The translations under genes and the position numbers were made by a program. From Buchnera aphidicola (Aphis aurantii) (GTDB taxonomy: Bacteria; Pseudomonadota; Gammaproteobacteria; Enterobacterales; Enterobacteriaceae), in NCBI RefSeq assembly GCF_039388985.1, contig NZ_CP135021.1, forward strand, positions 124,001-188,000: a stretch of 64,000 nucleotides of DNA, in the 5' to 3' direction. Under the pieces are notes generated by a model. The model did no database searches, had not been told where the DNA came from, and was given only the letters and a program-made list of their open reading frames with translations. Each line of letters opens with the position of its first letter. Position 1 is the first letter of the stretch. This document shows, one piece after another, positions 1 to 7,207 of this stretch.

Positions 1-1
1 T

Positions 2-592
2 ATGCAATCTAATGGTATTAAATTTGGGAAAACAGAATGTGGTACTATTTGGTTGGATCCTAAAAAAACTACTCCTTATAAATTTTATCAATTTTGGAAG
101 AATATAGACGATTCTAATGTTTATAATTTTTTAAAGTTATTTACTTTTTTAGATTGCAATGAAATTAATAAAAGAGAATTAAATAAATACAAAAATCAAC
201 AAATAATGAAGGATAAATCTTATTTGGCAAAATATATGACTCGTTTAGTTCATGGTGAAGAAAATTTATTAGCTGCAGAAAGAATTACTCAGATTCTTTT
301 TTTAGAAAACGCGAAAAATATAAAAAAATCTGATTTACAACAATTAAAACAAGATGGAATACATTGTATTGAAGTAGATCAAATTAGAGATTTACAAGAA
401 GCATTAGTATTATGTTCGTTATCTACATCTCGAACGCAAGCAAAAAACATGATAATTTCTAATTCTATATCCATTAATACTAATAAAATTACTAACAAAA
501 ATCATATTTTTCATGATAAGGATAAACTATTTAATCAATTTACTTTAATTTCTAGAGGCAAGAAAAATCATTGCCTGATATTTTGGAAATAA
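2..592 (+). CDS. tyrS: Tyrosine--tRNA ligase, C-terminal part (5' end outside window)
   Basis: The enzyme attaches tyrosine to tRNA-Tyr in the cytoplasm. Only the last 196 codons are in the window; the reading frame is open to base 1, so the ATG at base 2 is an internal methionine and the Rossmann catalytic domain lies upstream. The visible part starts just before the class I signature loop, seen as K-F-G-K-T at visible residues 7-11, the TyrRS form of KMSKS. The following W-L-D-P-K-K-T and Y-K-F-Y-Q-F-W blocks match E. coli TyrRS closely. Roughly the last 65 residues form the S4-like tRNA-binding domain, ending G-K-K-N-H-C-L-I-F-W-K. The gene ends convergently with sufA, 57 bp away. Identification is certain; nothing can be said about its start or promoter. 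Confidence 0.97.
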   Translation: MQSNGIKFGKTECGTIWLDPKKTTPYKFYQFWKNIDDSNVYNFLKLFTFLDCNEINKRELNKYKNQQIMKDKSYLAKYMTRLVHGEENLLAAERITQILFLENAKNIKKSDLQQLKQDGIHCIEVDQIRDLQEALVLCSLSTSRTQAKNMIISNSISINTNKITNKNHIFHDKDKLFNQFTLISRGKKNHCLIFWK

Positions 593-649
593 GTTTTGAT
601 AAATATAAAATAAGTTTTTATGAGTTATAGTTAATAGCAATTAAATCAA

Positions 650-1030
650 TTATATTGAAAAGCTTTCACCACAACCACAAAATTTTTCTAATTTAGGATT
701 ATAAAATTTAAATACTTTATTAATATTATTTTGTACAAAATCAATTGTAATTCCTTCTAAAAATGGTATATCTTTTTTAGAAATTTGTATTAAAATATTT
801 TTATAAAAAAAAACTATGTTATCTTTTTTTTCTGATATTTCTTTATTAATTAATTCCATAACATATCTAAAACCTGCACATCCAGATTTTTTTACGATTA
901 ATTTGATTCCTTTATTTTCCGCATTAGTATTAATCAAAAATAATATTTGTTTTATAGCATTGGGAGTAATTGTAATTTCCTTCCATTGAGATTGATTAAA
1001 TAAATATGTATTTTTTTGTTGTTTTTTCAT
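650..1030 (-). CDS. sufA: A-type iron-sulfur carrier protein SufA
   Basis: A small scaffold or carrier that receives Fe-S clusters and passes them to apoproteins. The three family cysteines are present: C51 in G-C-A-G-F and C118/C120 in the C-terminal C-G-C-G-E-S-F. The N-terminal W-K-x-I-T-I-T-P and the F-K-F-x-N-P-K block fit SufA better than IscA or ErpA. I chose the ATG at 1030 (126 aa; E. coli SufA 122 aa) because an AAAGAGA ribosome-binding site lies just before it; the frame is open 18 codons further upstream but without such a site. It stands alone here, without the other suf genes. The many Fe-S proteins of the nuo operon and IspH would be its likely clients (inference). IscA/ErpA remain less likely alternatives. 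Confidence 0.9.
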   Translation of the reverse strand: MKKQQKNTYLFNQSQWKEITITPNAIKQILFLINTNAENKGIKLIVKKSGCAGFRYVMELINKEISEKKDNIVFFYKNILIQISKKDIPFLEGITIDFVQNNINKVFKFYNPKLEKFCGCGESFSI

Positions 1031-1250
1031 TTTTTTCTCTTTAAACGATTTTAATATAAATAGATTCTTGTACATTAAATACATTCTTTAAATAATAGTT
1101 TAAGTTATATTTATGTCTTGATTTATTTTAAGGGTATTATTTTTTAGATAATTTTAAAAAAAATAATGTTATAATTATAATAAAATTTTTTAATTATTTT
1201 CTACTCATTATCATTATCTATAATATAAAAATATTGAGGTGAAAAATTAT

Positions 1251-2339
1251 ATGCAAAATCCAAAAGAAAAAATGGATTTATCGCAGTTTATTTTATCATT
1301 AATATTTATTATTGCTATAAGTATTACAAGTTTTTTAATAATAAAGCCATTTATATTAGGATTTTTATGGGCTAGTACAATTGTTATTGCTACTTGGCCT
1401 CTTATGTTAAAAATACAAAAATTTTTAGGAGTTGGGCGATTAATTGCTTTGATTAGTATGGTTGTAATTTTATTATTGTTATTTATTATTCCCATAGTAC
1501 TTTTAGTAAATAGTTTAATTTCAACAAGTATTCCTCTTATTCAATGGTTTAGTTCTAATACTCTAGAATTTCCAGAATTAATTTGGCTTCAAGATATACC
1601 AATCATTGGGAAAAAAATTTTTATTAGTTACAAAGAATTATTGGATAGTGATGGAGCTGAATTGATTAAAGAAGTTAGACCATATATGGGTCGTACAACT
1701 GAGTTTTTTATAATTCAAGCTAAAAATTTTGGATTATTTGTTATGCACTTAACATTAATGTTAATATTTAGTATTTTACTTTATTGGAACGGCGAAAAAA
1801 TTAGTAATATCATCCGTCAATTTGCATCTCGTATTAGCTCGAAAAATGGAGATGCTATTATTTTTCTTACAGTAAGTTCTATTCGATCTATTGCATTAGG
1901 AGTGGTAGTTGCAGCTTTAATTCAAGCTTTTTTATCTGGACTAGGTTTGTTAGTTTCAGGTGTTCCATATTGGACATTGTTGATGATTTTAATTGTTTTT
2001 TCTTGTTTAATACAATTAGGTCCATTACCAATTTTAATACCGTCTGTTATATGGCTTTATTGGAATAATGATACTACATGGGGTACATTGTTATTAATTT
2101 GGAGTTGTTTTGTATTTGTATTAGATAATATACTTCGACCTTTTTTTATACGAATTGGTTCTGATTTACCTACTTTTTTAATTTTGTCAGGAGTAATAGG
2201 TGGTTTATTATCGTTTGGGATGATCGGGTTATTTATTGGACCAGTAATTTTAGTAATTTTATATAGATTGATAATATCTTGGATATATGGTGTGTCTATT
2301 AATACAACTACTATAAATATTAAATATAAAGTTAATTAA
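1251..2339 (+). CDS. ydiK: YdiK-like inner-membrane protein (AI-2E transporter family)
   Basis: A polytopic membrane protein of the AI-2E/PerM-like family; its substrate in E. coli YdiK is not firmly known, so no transport function is assigned. The 362-aa product has a hydrophobic pair near residues 10-80, a soluble stretch around 85-145 and a C-terminal set of membrane segments from about 150 on, including the family-typical L-G-P-L-P-I-L-I-P and G-M-I-G-L-F-I-G-P blocks. E. coli YdiK matches over its whole length. The start at ATG 1251 is preferred because GAGGTGA at 1236-1242 is a very strong ribosome-binding site with 8-nt spacing; a GTG at 1239 in frame overlaps that site. It lies alone between sufA (divergent) and a 363-bp gene-free spacer. 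Confidence 0.9.
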   Translation: MQNPKEKMDLSQFILSLIFIIAISITSFLIIKPFILGFLWASTIVIATWPLMLKIQKFLGVGRLIALISMVVILLLLFIIPIVLLVNSLISTSIPLIQWFSSNTLEFPELIWLQDIPIIGKKIFISYKELLDSDGAELIKEVRPYMGRTTEFFIIQAKNFGLFVMHLTLMLIFSILLYWNGEKISNIIRQFASRISSKNGDAIIFLTVSSIRSIALGVVVAALIQAFLSGLGLLVSGVPYWTLLMILIVFSCLIQLGPLPILIPSVIWLYWNNDTTWGTLLLIWSCFVFVLDNILRPFFIRIGSDLPTFLILSGVIGGLLSFGMIGLFIGPVILVILYRLIISWIYGVSINTTTINIKYKVN

Positions 2340-2487
2340 TATTAAAAATAGTATTTAACTATTTAAATTTTTTAATCTAGTTTATTAAACTAAAATAGGA
2401 TCAGTACTTTTAAAAATAAGATAAAAAATATGATATTATAAAAAATAATTTAACTATGTTAAACATTTACTAATGCAGAATATGAAT

Positions 2488-2511
2488 AATCTTGTATAAT
2501 TATATAAGATT
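2488..2511 (+). repeat. Inverted repeat, 24 bp, possible hairpin
   Basis: AATCTT at 2488-2493 pairs with AAGATT at 2506-2511, and the interior adds further A-T pairs. It is followed by a weakly T-rich tract. It lies about 150 bp after the ydiK stop and might act as a weak terminator or a 3' end stabiliser; A+T richness makes chance hairpins common, so confidence is low. Confidence 0.35.
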
Positions 2512-2572
2512 GTGTCTTTATTTTATTTCTTGGTTTAAGTTTTTATTATATTTAAGTATATTTTAAGTATAT

Positions 2573-2602
2573 TATTACTTTTTATAAGGTAATACTTTTT
2601 TT
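2573..2602 (+). terminator. Candidate intrinsic terminator upstream of aroH
   Basis: TATTAC (2573-2578) pairs with GTAATA (2589-2594) and is followed by a run of seven T at 2596-2602. The stem is short and A-T rich. It sits about 230 bp after ydiK and 100 bp before aroH, so it would end either ydiK read-through or an unrecognised short transcript. Confidence 0.45.
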
Positions 2603-2702
2603 GATATATTGTTTAAGACAAGTTTATGATTTATTAGTTTATCGTGATTTTATCACATCTTGATCTTTGTTTTAGGATAAAAAAATTCATTTAGAGAATA
2701 AA

Positions 2703-3749
2703 ATGAAAAAAACAGATGAACTACGTACGATACGAATTGATCCATTAATAACTCCTTCTGAATTAGCAAAAAAATATGCTATTACTTCAGAAATCATGGA
2801 TAATGTGATTACAACAAGACAAAATATTGCTCATATTATGACTGGTCAAGATTTACGTTTACTTGTGGTAATCGGTCCATGTTCTGTTCATGATCCTGCA
2901 GCTGCAGTTGAATATGCTCACCGACTATATGAATTACGCACAAAATATCAAGATCGTCTTGAGATTATAATGCGTACATATTTTGAAAAGCCAAGAACAG
3001 TCGTGGGTTGGAAAGGATTAATTTCAGATCCAGATTTAGATGGTAGTTTTAGAGTAAATCATGGGCTTTCTGTAGCTCGTAAATTATTATTAGATATTAA
3101 TACATTAGGCATGCCTGCTGCAACAGAGTTTTTAGATATAGTCGTAGGTCAATTTATTGCGGATTTAATTAGTTGGGGTGCCATTGGTGCTAGGACTACT
3201 GAAAGTCAAATTCACAGAGAAATGGCTTCTGCACTTTCATGTCCAGTGGGTTTTAAGAATGGTACAGATGGTAATATACGTATTGCAATTGATGCTATTA
3301 GAGCAGCTCAAGCGCGTCATTTGTTTTTTGCTCCCAATAAAGATGGTCAAATGACTATTAATCATACCAGTGGAAATCCATACGGACATATCATCATGAG
3401 AGGTGGAAAAACTCCTAATTATCATTCTAAAGACATTGAATTAGCAATAAAAGATTTACGTGAATTTAATTTAACAGAACATTTAATGATTGATTTTAGT
3501 CATGGGAATTGTTTGAAAGAACATCTTCGTCAAAAAAATGTTGCTTTATCTGTTTCTCGTCAAATTTCTTCAGGATCAAAAAATATATTTGGGGTTATGA
3601 TTGAAAGTTTCTTAGAAGAGGGATTTCAAAAAGTATCAAAAAATCAACCATTAATATATGGAAAGTCAATTACTGATGCATGTTTAAATTGGAAAGATAG
3701 TGTTTTAGTTATAAAACAATTAGCAGATGCGGTAGATGTTCGTTTTTAA
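2703..3749 (+). CDS. aroH: 3-deoxy-D-arabino-heptulosonate 7-phosphate synthase (AroH type)
   Basis: Catalyses phosphoenolpyruvate plus erythrose 4-phosphate to DAHP, the first step of the shikimate pathway, which supplies aromatic amino acids that the aphid host cannot make. The 348-aa length equals E. coli AroH, and the N-terminal K-T-D-E-L-R-T fits the AroH paralogue. Active-site and metal residues of the type I family are all in place: C60 in G-P-C-S, K96 and R98 in E-K-P-R-T, K185 in F-K-N-G-T-D-G, R233, H267 in D-F-S-H-G-N-C, E301 and D325. The start has an AGAGA motif just upstream. It is a single-gene unit closed by a strong terminator. E. coli aroH is repressed by TrpR; I see no clear operator here, and feedback sensitivity cannot be read from the sequence. 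Confidence 0.97.
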   Translation: MKKTDELRTIRIDPLITPSELAKKYAITSEIMDNVITTRQNIAHIMTGQDLRLLVVIGPCSVHDPAAAVEYAHRLYELRTKYQDRLEIIMRTYFEKPRTVVGWKGLISDPDLDGSFRVNHGLSVARKLLLDINTLGMPAATEFLDIVVGQFIADLISWGAIGARTTESQIHREMASALSCPVGFKNGTDGNIRIAIDAIRAAQARHLFFAPNKDGQMTINHTSGNPYGHIIMRGGKTPNYHSKDIELAIKDLREFNLTEHLMIDFSHGNCLKEHLRQKNVALSVSRQISSGSKNIFGVMIESFLEEGFQKVSKNQPLIYGKSITDACLNWKDSVLVIKQLADAVDVRF

Positions 3750-3754
3750 CTTAT

Positions 3755-3786
3755 ATGCTAGTCAAGATGTTGACTAGCATGTTTTT
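3755..3786 (+). terminator. Strong intrinsic terminator after aroH
   Basis: A perfect 11-bp stem (3755-3765 with 3770-3780) closes a GATG tetraloop and is followed by GTTTTT. It begins six bases after the aroH stop codon, making it one of the clearest terminators in the window and separating aroH from the thrS operon. Confidence 0.9.
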
Positions 3787-3866
3787 ATTCGTTCAATAAA
3801 TTCAATTTTATAAAATTAAAATTTTTATAAAATATTAAAATATTTATTATTAAAAGGTATATCGGA

Positions 3867-5795
3867 ATGCCTATAATAAAATTTTGTGATGGGAGTAAAG
3901 AAATTTATGAACATTCTATTTCATTAAAAGAAATCTTAAAACATAAAAATCTTAACATAGATCAGTCTCTTATCGCTATTTCTATAAATGGTGTTTTTGC
4001 TAATTTAAATACTTTAATTACAAAAGATGCTTCAATATCATTGATTACTAAAAAAGATGTGTATGCTTTAAGTATCATGAGATATTCATGTATACAACTT
4101 TTAAGCTATTCAATTAAGACAATGTGGCCATTATGTCGAATCGTAGAAAGTCAGATTATAAACGATGGTTTTTATTGTGATATAGATTCAACAGAAAGCA
4201 TTCTTAAAAAAGATCTTGTATTAATAGAAAACAAAATGAAAGATCTTGTAAACAAAAAATATGATATTTTAAATAAAAAAATTTCTTTTAGTAACGCTTT
4301 AAAAGAGTTTGAAAAAAATGAGGAAATATATAAAGTTGATTTTATAAAAAATAATTTTTTAAAAAATGATATAATTTCATTATATTATCATGAAAATTAT
4401 GTAGACTTAGATATTGGCATGCAGGTTTTTAACATAAAATTTTGTAAATATTTTAAATTACAAAAAATTGGAGGCGTTTATTGGAAAGGTAATAGTAAAA
4501 ATAAAATATTACAACGTATTTATGGTACTGCATGGTTAAGTCAAGAAGGATTAAATAAATTTTTAACTTATATTAAAGAAGTAGAAAAAAGAGATCATAG
4601 AAAAATTAATAAATATTTAAAATTATATCATATGCAAGATGAATCTCCAGGTATGATTTTTTGGCATAACAACGGTTGGATTATTTTTAATGAATTAGAA
4701 AGTTTTGTTCGTAAAAAATTAAAAGAATATAAATATAAGGAAGTCAAAACGCCTTTATTAATAGATAAATCAATATGGGGGAAAAGTGGTCATTGGGACA
4801 ATTATAAAGATTCTATTTTTACTACGTTATCAGAGAATAGAGAATATTGTATTAAACCTATGAATTGTCCTGGGCATGTTCAAATTTTTAATATTGGCTT
4901 AAAATCTTATCGAGATTTACCTATTCGTATGGCGGAATTCGGAAGTTGTCATAGAAATGAGTCTTCAGGATCTTTGCATGGTTTAATGAGAGTTCGTAAT
5001 TTTACGCAAGATGATGCTCATATATTTTGTACTAAAGAACAAATACATTCTGAAATAAATAATTGCATTAAAATGATATATGATTTATATAGCACATTTA
5101 ATTTTAAGAAGATTATAGTTAAATTTTCTACTCGACCTAAAAAACGAATTGGTGATGATATAATTTGGGATAGAGCAGAAAAAGATTTATCTGATGTGTT
5201 AGTAGAAAATAATTTAGAATTTGATTATCAACTAGGGGAAGGTGCTTTTTATGGGCCTAAAATTGAGTTTATTCTACAAGATTCTTTAGATCGAAATTGG
5301 CAATGCGGAACAATTCAATTAGATTTTTACTTACCAATGCGTTTGAATGCGTTTTATATTAATGAATATAATGAAAAAAGTATTCCTATAATAATTCATC
5401 GAGCTATATTAGGTTCAATTGAGCGTTTTATTGGAATATTAATAGAAGAATGTTCTGGAAAACTTCCAACTTGGTTGTCTCCTGTGCAAGTCGTAGTAAT
5501 TAGCGTTAAGAATGTTTTTTCTATTTATGTAACTAAAATAGTTGAAAAATTAAATGCCTTTAAAATTCGTGCTGAATCAGATTTAAGAAATGAAAAAATA
5601 GGTCTTAAAATTCGAGAACATAGTTTACGTCAAATTCCGTATATATTAATATGTGGGGAAAAAGAAATTCAAACTAATACAGTTTCTGTTAGAAATAGAA
5701 ATGGAAATAATTTTGGAATGGTGGATATTGATTTATTTATTAAAAAACTGCAAAAAGAGATATTTACTCGTAGTTTTTTTCAAATGGAGGAATAA
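3867..5795 (+). CDS. thrS: Threonine--tRNA ligase with a degenerate editing site
   Basis: Class II synthetase charging tRNA-Thr. Its 642-aa length is identical to E. coli ThrRS. Domains in order: TGS (1-62), editing/SAD (about 63-225), catalytic core (about 240-535) and anticodon-binding domain (about 540-642). The catalytic zinc ligands are kept: C in P-M-N-C-P-G-H, H in L-H-G-L-M-R-V-R and H in I-I-H-R-A-I-L-G-S. In contrast, the editing centre is destroyed: residues 73, 77, 182 and 186, which are H, H, C and H in E. coli, are Y, Q, D and Q here. Aminoacylation should work, but post-transfer clearing of Ser-tRNA-Thr by this site should not. It opens the thrS-infC-rpmI-rplT series; infC starts four bases after its stop. 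Confidence 0.97.
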   Translation: MPIIKFCDGSKEIYEHSISLKEILKHKNLNIDQSLIAISINGVFANLNTLITKDASISLITKKDVYALSIMRYSCIQLLSYSIKTMWPLCRIVESQIINDGFYCDIDSTESILKKDLVLIENKMKDLVNKKYDILNKKISFSNALKEFEKNEEIYKVDFIKNNFLKNDIISLYYHENYVDLDIGMQVFNIKFCKYFKLQKIGGVYWKGNSKNKILQRIYGTAWLSQEGLNKFLTYIKEVEKRDHRKINKYLKLYHMQDESPGMIFWHNNGWIIFNELESFVRKKLKEYKYKEVKTPLLIDKSIWGKSGHWDNYKDSIFTTLSENREYCIKPMNCPGHVQIFNIGLKSYRDLPIRMAEFGSCHRNESSGSLHGLMRVRNFTQDDAHIFCTKEQIHSEINNCIKMIYDLYSTFNFKKIIVKFSTRPKKRIGDDIIWDRAEKDLSDVLVENNLEFDYQLGEGAFYGPKIEFILQDSLDRNWQCGTIQLDFYLPMRLNAFYINEYNEKSIPIIIHRAILGSIERFIGILIEECSGKLPTWLSPVQVVVISVKNVFSIYVTKIVEKLNAFKIRAESDLRNEKIGLKIREHSLRQIPYILICGEKEIQTNTVSVRNRNGNNFGMVDIDLFIKKLQKEIFTRSFFQMEE

Positions 5796-5798
5796 GGT

Positions 5799-6338
5799 AT
5801 TAAAGTCGGAAAAAGAGCTCAATTAACCAAGCCAAATCGTATTAATAAGGAAATTCGTGCAATTAAAGTTCGTCTTACAGGGTTTGAAGGCGACCAAATG
5901 GGTATAGTTAGTTTACGTGAGGCTTTAGAAAAATCTGAAGAACTAGGTTTAGATTTGGTAGAAATTAGTCCTAATGCAGAACCTCCCGTTTGTCGTATTA
6001 TGGATTATGGGAAATTTCTTTATGAAAAAAGTAAATCTTCTAAAGAACAGAAAAAAAAACAAAAAATTGTTCAAGTAAAAGAAATTAAATTTCGACCTGG
6101 AACCGATGAGGGAGATTATCAAGTTAAATTGCGTAATTTAATTCGTTTTTTAGAAGATGGTGATAAAGTTAAAATTACTTTGCGATTTAGAGGTCGAGAA
6201 ATGGCTCATCAAAAAATAGGTGTAAATGTTTTAAATAGAGTAAAAAACGATTTAATTGAATTAGCAACTATTGAGTCATTTCCATCTAAGATTGAAGGTC
6301 GTCAAATGATAATGGTGTTAGCGCCAAAGAAAAAATAG
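5799..6338 (+). CDS. infC: Translation initiation factor IF-3, AUU start codon
   Basis: IF-3 binds the 30S subunit, prevents premature 50S joining and proofreads the start codon. Homology to E. coli IF-3 begins well before the first ATG (5898): residues [15 protein letters not shown] are encoded from 5799, where the codon is ATT. The rare AUU start is the same as in E. coli infC, where it allows IF-3 to repress its own translation. GGAGG at 5786-5790, inside the end of thrS, and AAGG at 5794-5797 supply ribosome-binding sequence. The product is 179 aa (E. coli 180). The block [14 protein letters not shown] and the C-terminal [14 protein letters not shown] are typical of the family. Confidence 0.95.
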   Translation: MKVGKRAQLTKPNRINKEIRAIKVRLTGFEGDQMGIVSLREALEKSEELGLDLVEISPNAEPPVCRIMDYGKFLYEKSKSSKEQKKKQKIVQVKEIKFRPGTDEGDYQVKLRNLIRFLEDGDKVKITLRFRGREMAHQKIGVNVLNRVKNDLIELATIESFPSKIEGRQMIMVLAPKKK

Positions 6339-6402
6339 TAATTTTTGACTAAATATATTTAAAGATAAATATAGTTTTTTTATCATTCAAAAGAAACATT
6401 AT

Positions 6403-6600
6403 ATGCCAAAAATTAAAACTTTAAAAAGTGCAGCTAAACGTTTTAAAAAAACTGCATCTGGTAAATTTAAACGTAAACAAGCAAATTTACGTCATATTTT
6501 AACAAAAAAAACAACAAGCAAAAAACGTCATCTTCGTCCTAAAATCTTAGTATCGAAAGGAGACATAAACAAAGTAAAATTATTTTTACCTTATATATAA
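6403..6600 (+). CDS. rpmI: 50S ribosomal protein L35
   Basis: A 65-aa basic protein of the large ribosomal subunit, the same length as in E. coli, beginning M-P-K-I-K-T and carrying the family's K-R-H-L-R-P segment. It lies 64 bp after infC and 39 bp before rplT in the conserved infC-rpmI-rplT order. In E. coli, L20 represses translation of rpmI and rplT through a structure that includes this upstream spacer; whether that control is kept cannot be told from the shortened, A+T-rich spacer here. Confidence 0.97.
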   Translation: MPKIKTLKSAAKRFKKTASGKFKRKQANLRHILTKKTTSKKRHLRPKILVSKGDINKVKLFLPYI

Positions 6601-6639
6601 ATTTATTTTACTAAATTGTATGAACAGGAGAGCATATCA

Positions 6640-6996
6640 ATGGCTCGTGTAAAACGCGGTGTGACTGCTCATGCTCGTCATAAAAAAGTTTTGAAACAGG
6701 CAAAAGGCTATTATGGAGCTCGATCTCGAATTTATAGAGTAGCATGTCAAGCAGTAGTAAAAGCTGGTCAATATGCTTATCGTGATAGGCGTCAAAGAAA
6801 AAGACAATTTCGTCAACTTTGGATTACCAGGATCAATGCTGCTGTACGCCAAAGCAAAATTTCTTATAGCAAATTTATATATGGATTAAAAAAAGCTTCT
6901 ATTAATATTGATCGTAAAATATTATCTGATATTGCAATATTTGATAAACATTCTTTTAACATTTTAGTTAAAAAATCAAAAGAAGCTTTACTTTAA
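6640..6996 (+). CDS. rplT: 50S ribosomal protein L20
   Basis: An early-assembly protein of the large subunit that binds 23S rRNA. The product starts M-A-R-V-K-R-G-V at 6640 (118 aa, as in E. coli) with CAGGAG nine bases upstream; a TTG at 6616 in the same frame would add eight unrelated residues and is rejected as a start. The long basic N-terminal helix ([15 protein letters not shown]) and the [11 protein letters not shown] block are intact. It is the last gene before a strong hairpin and the pheS leader region. Confidence 0.98.
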   Translation: MARVKRGVTAHARHKKVLKQAKGYYGARSRIYRVACQAVVKAGQYAYRDRRQRKRQFRQLWITRINAAVRQSKISYSKFIYGLKKASINIDRKILSDIAIFDKHSFNILVKKSKEALL

Positions 6997-7003
6997 TATC
7001 ATA

Positions 7004-7042
7004 ATTTAAATAAGGGGAAATTCATCTCCCCTCTATTTAAAT
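7004..7042 (+). terminator. Long hairpin after rplT
   Basis: A 15-bp stem with a single bulged base (7004-7018 with 7027-7042), including a G+C core AGGGGA/TCCCCT, closes an eight-base loop. It begins eight bases after the rplT stop. There is no clean T run after it, so it may stabilise the 3' end of the thrS-rplT transcript or act as a partial terminator. Its G+C core is unusual in this genome. Confidence 0.65.
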
Positions 7043-7132
7043 AATAAATAAATTTTTAATTATAAATAATTTTTATAAAATATATATAATCAGTATATTA
7101 ATATTCTTATAGATAATATTTTTTAATAAAAC

Positions 7133-7156
7133 AAGCTTCCTTTATGGAAGCTTTTT
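7133..7156 (+). terminator. pheS leader terminator (attenuator relic)
   Basis: AAGCTTCC (7133-7140), loop TTTAT, GGAAGCTT (7146-7153), then T's to 7156, ending 51 bp before the pheS start. Its place and sequence resemble the attenuator terminator of the E. coli pheST leader, which is controlled by the Phe-rich peptide PheM. No ATG-started or Phe-rich leader frame is visible between rplT and this hairpin, so it may now act as a fixed partial terminator. Confidence 0.8.
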
Positions 7157-7207
7157 GATATCTTAATAGTAGTATATAAACTTATATAAAAATAAAAAGA
7201 GTTAATA

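Larger units (their letters stand above)
2340..2702 (+). other. 363-bp gene-free spacer between ydiK and aroH
   Basis: No plausible coding region, tRNA or recognisable pseudogene is visible. It contains two hairpin-forming inverted repeats (2488-2511 and 2573-2602), the second followed by a T run, and a short palindrome just before aroH. In E. coli a dozen or more genes, and the small RNA RprA, lie between ydiK and aroH; I could not match any of them here. It probably holds the ydiK terminator and the aroH promoter, but a short transcript ending at 2602 cannot be ruled out. Confidence 0.6.

Noticed and set aside
650-1084. Longer sufA product starting at 1084
   Set aside because: The extra 18 codons have no family match, while ATG 1030 has a good ribosome-binding site and gives the usual length.
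2643-2657. CRP-like palindrome CGTGATTTTATCACA upstream of aroH
   Set aside because: The half-site spacing is five instead of six bases and Buchnera is not known to keep CRP; it is more likely a chance palindrome.
2340-2702. Possible RprA small RNA between ydiK and aroH
   Set aside because: The location recalls E. coli, but I found no sequence match to the conserved parts of RprA.
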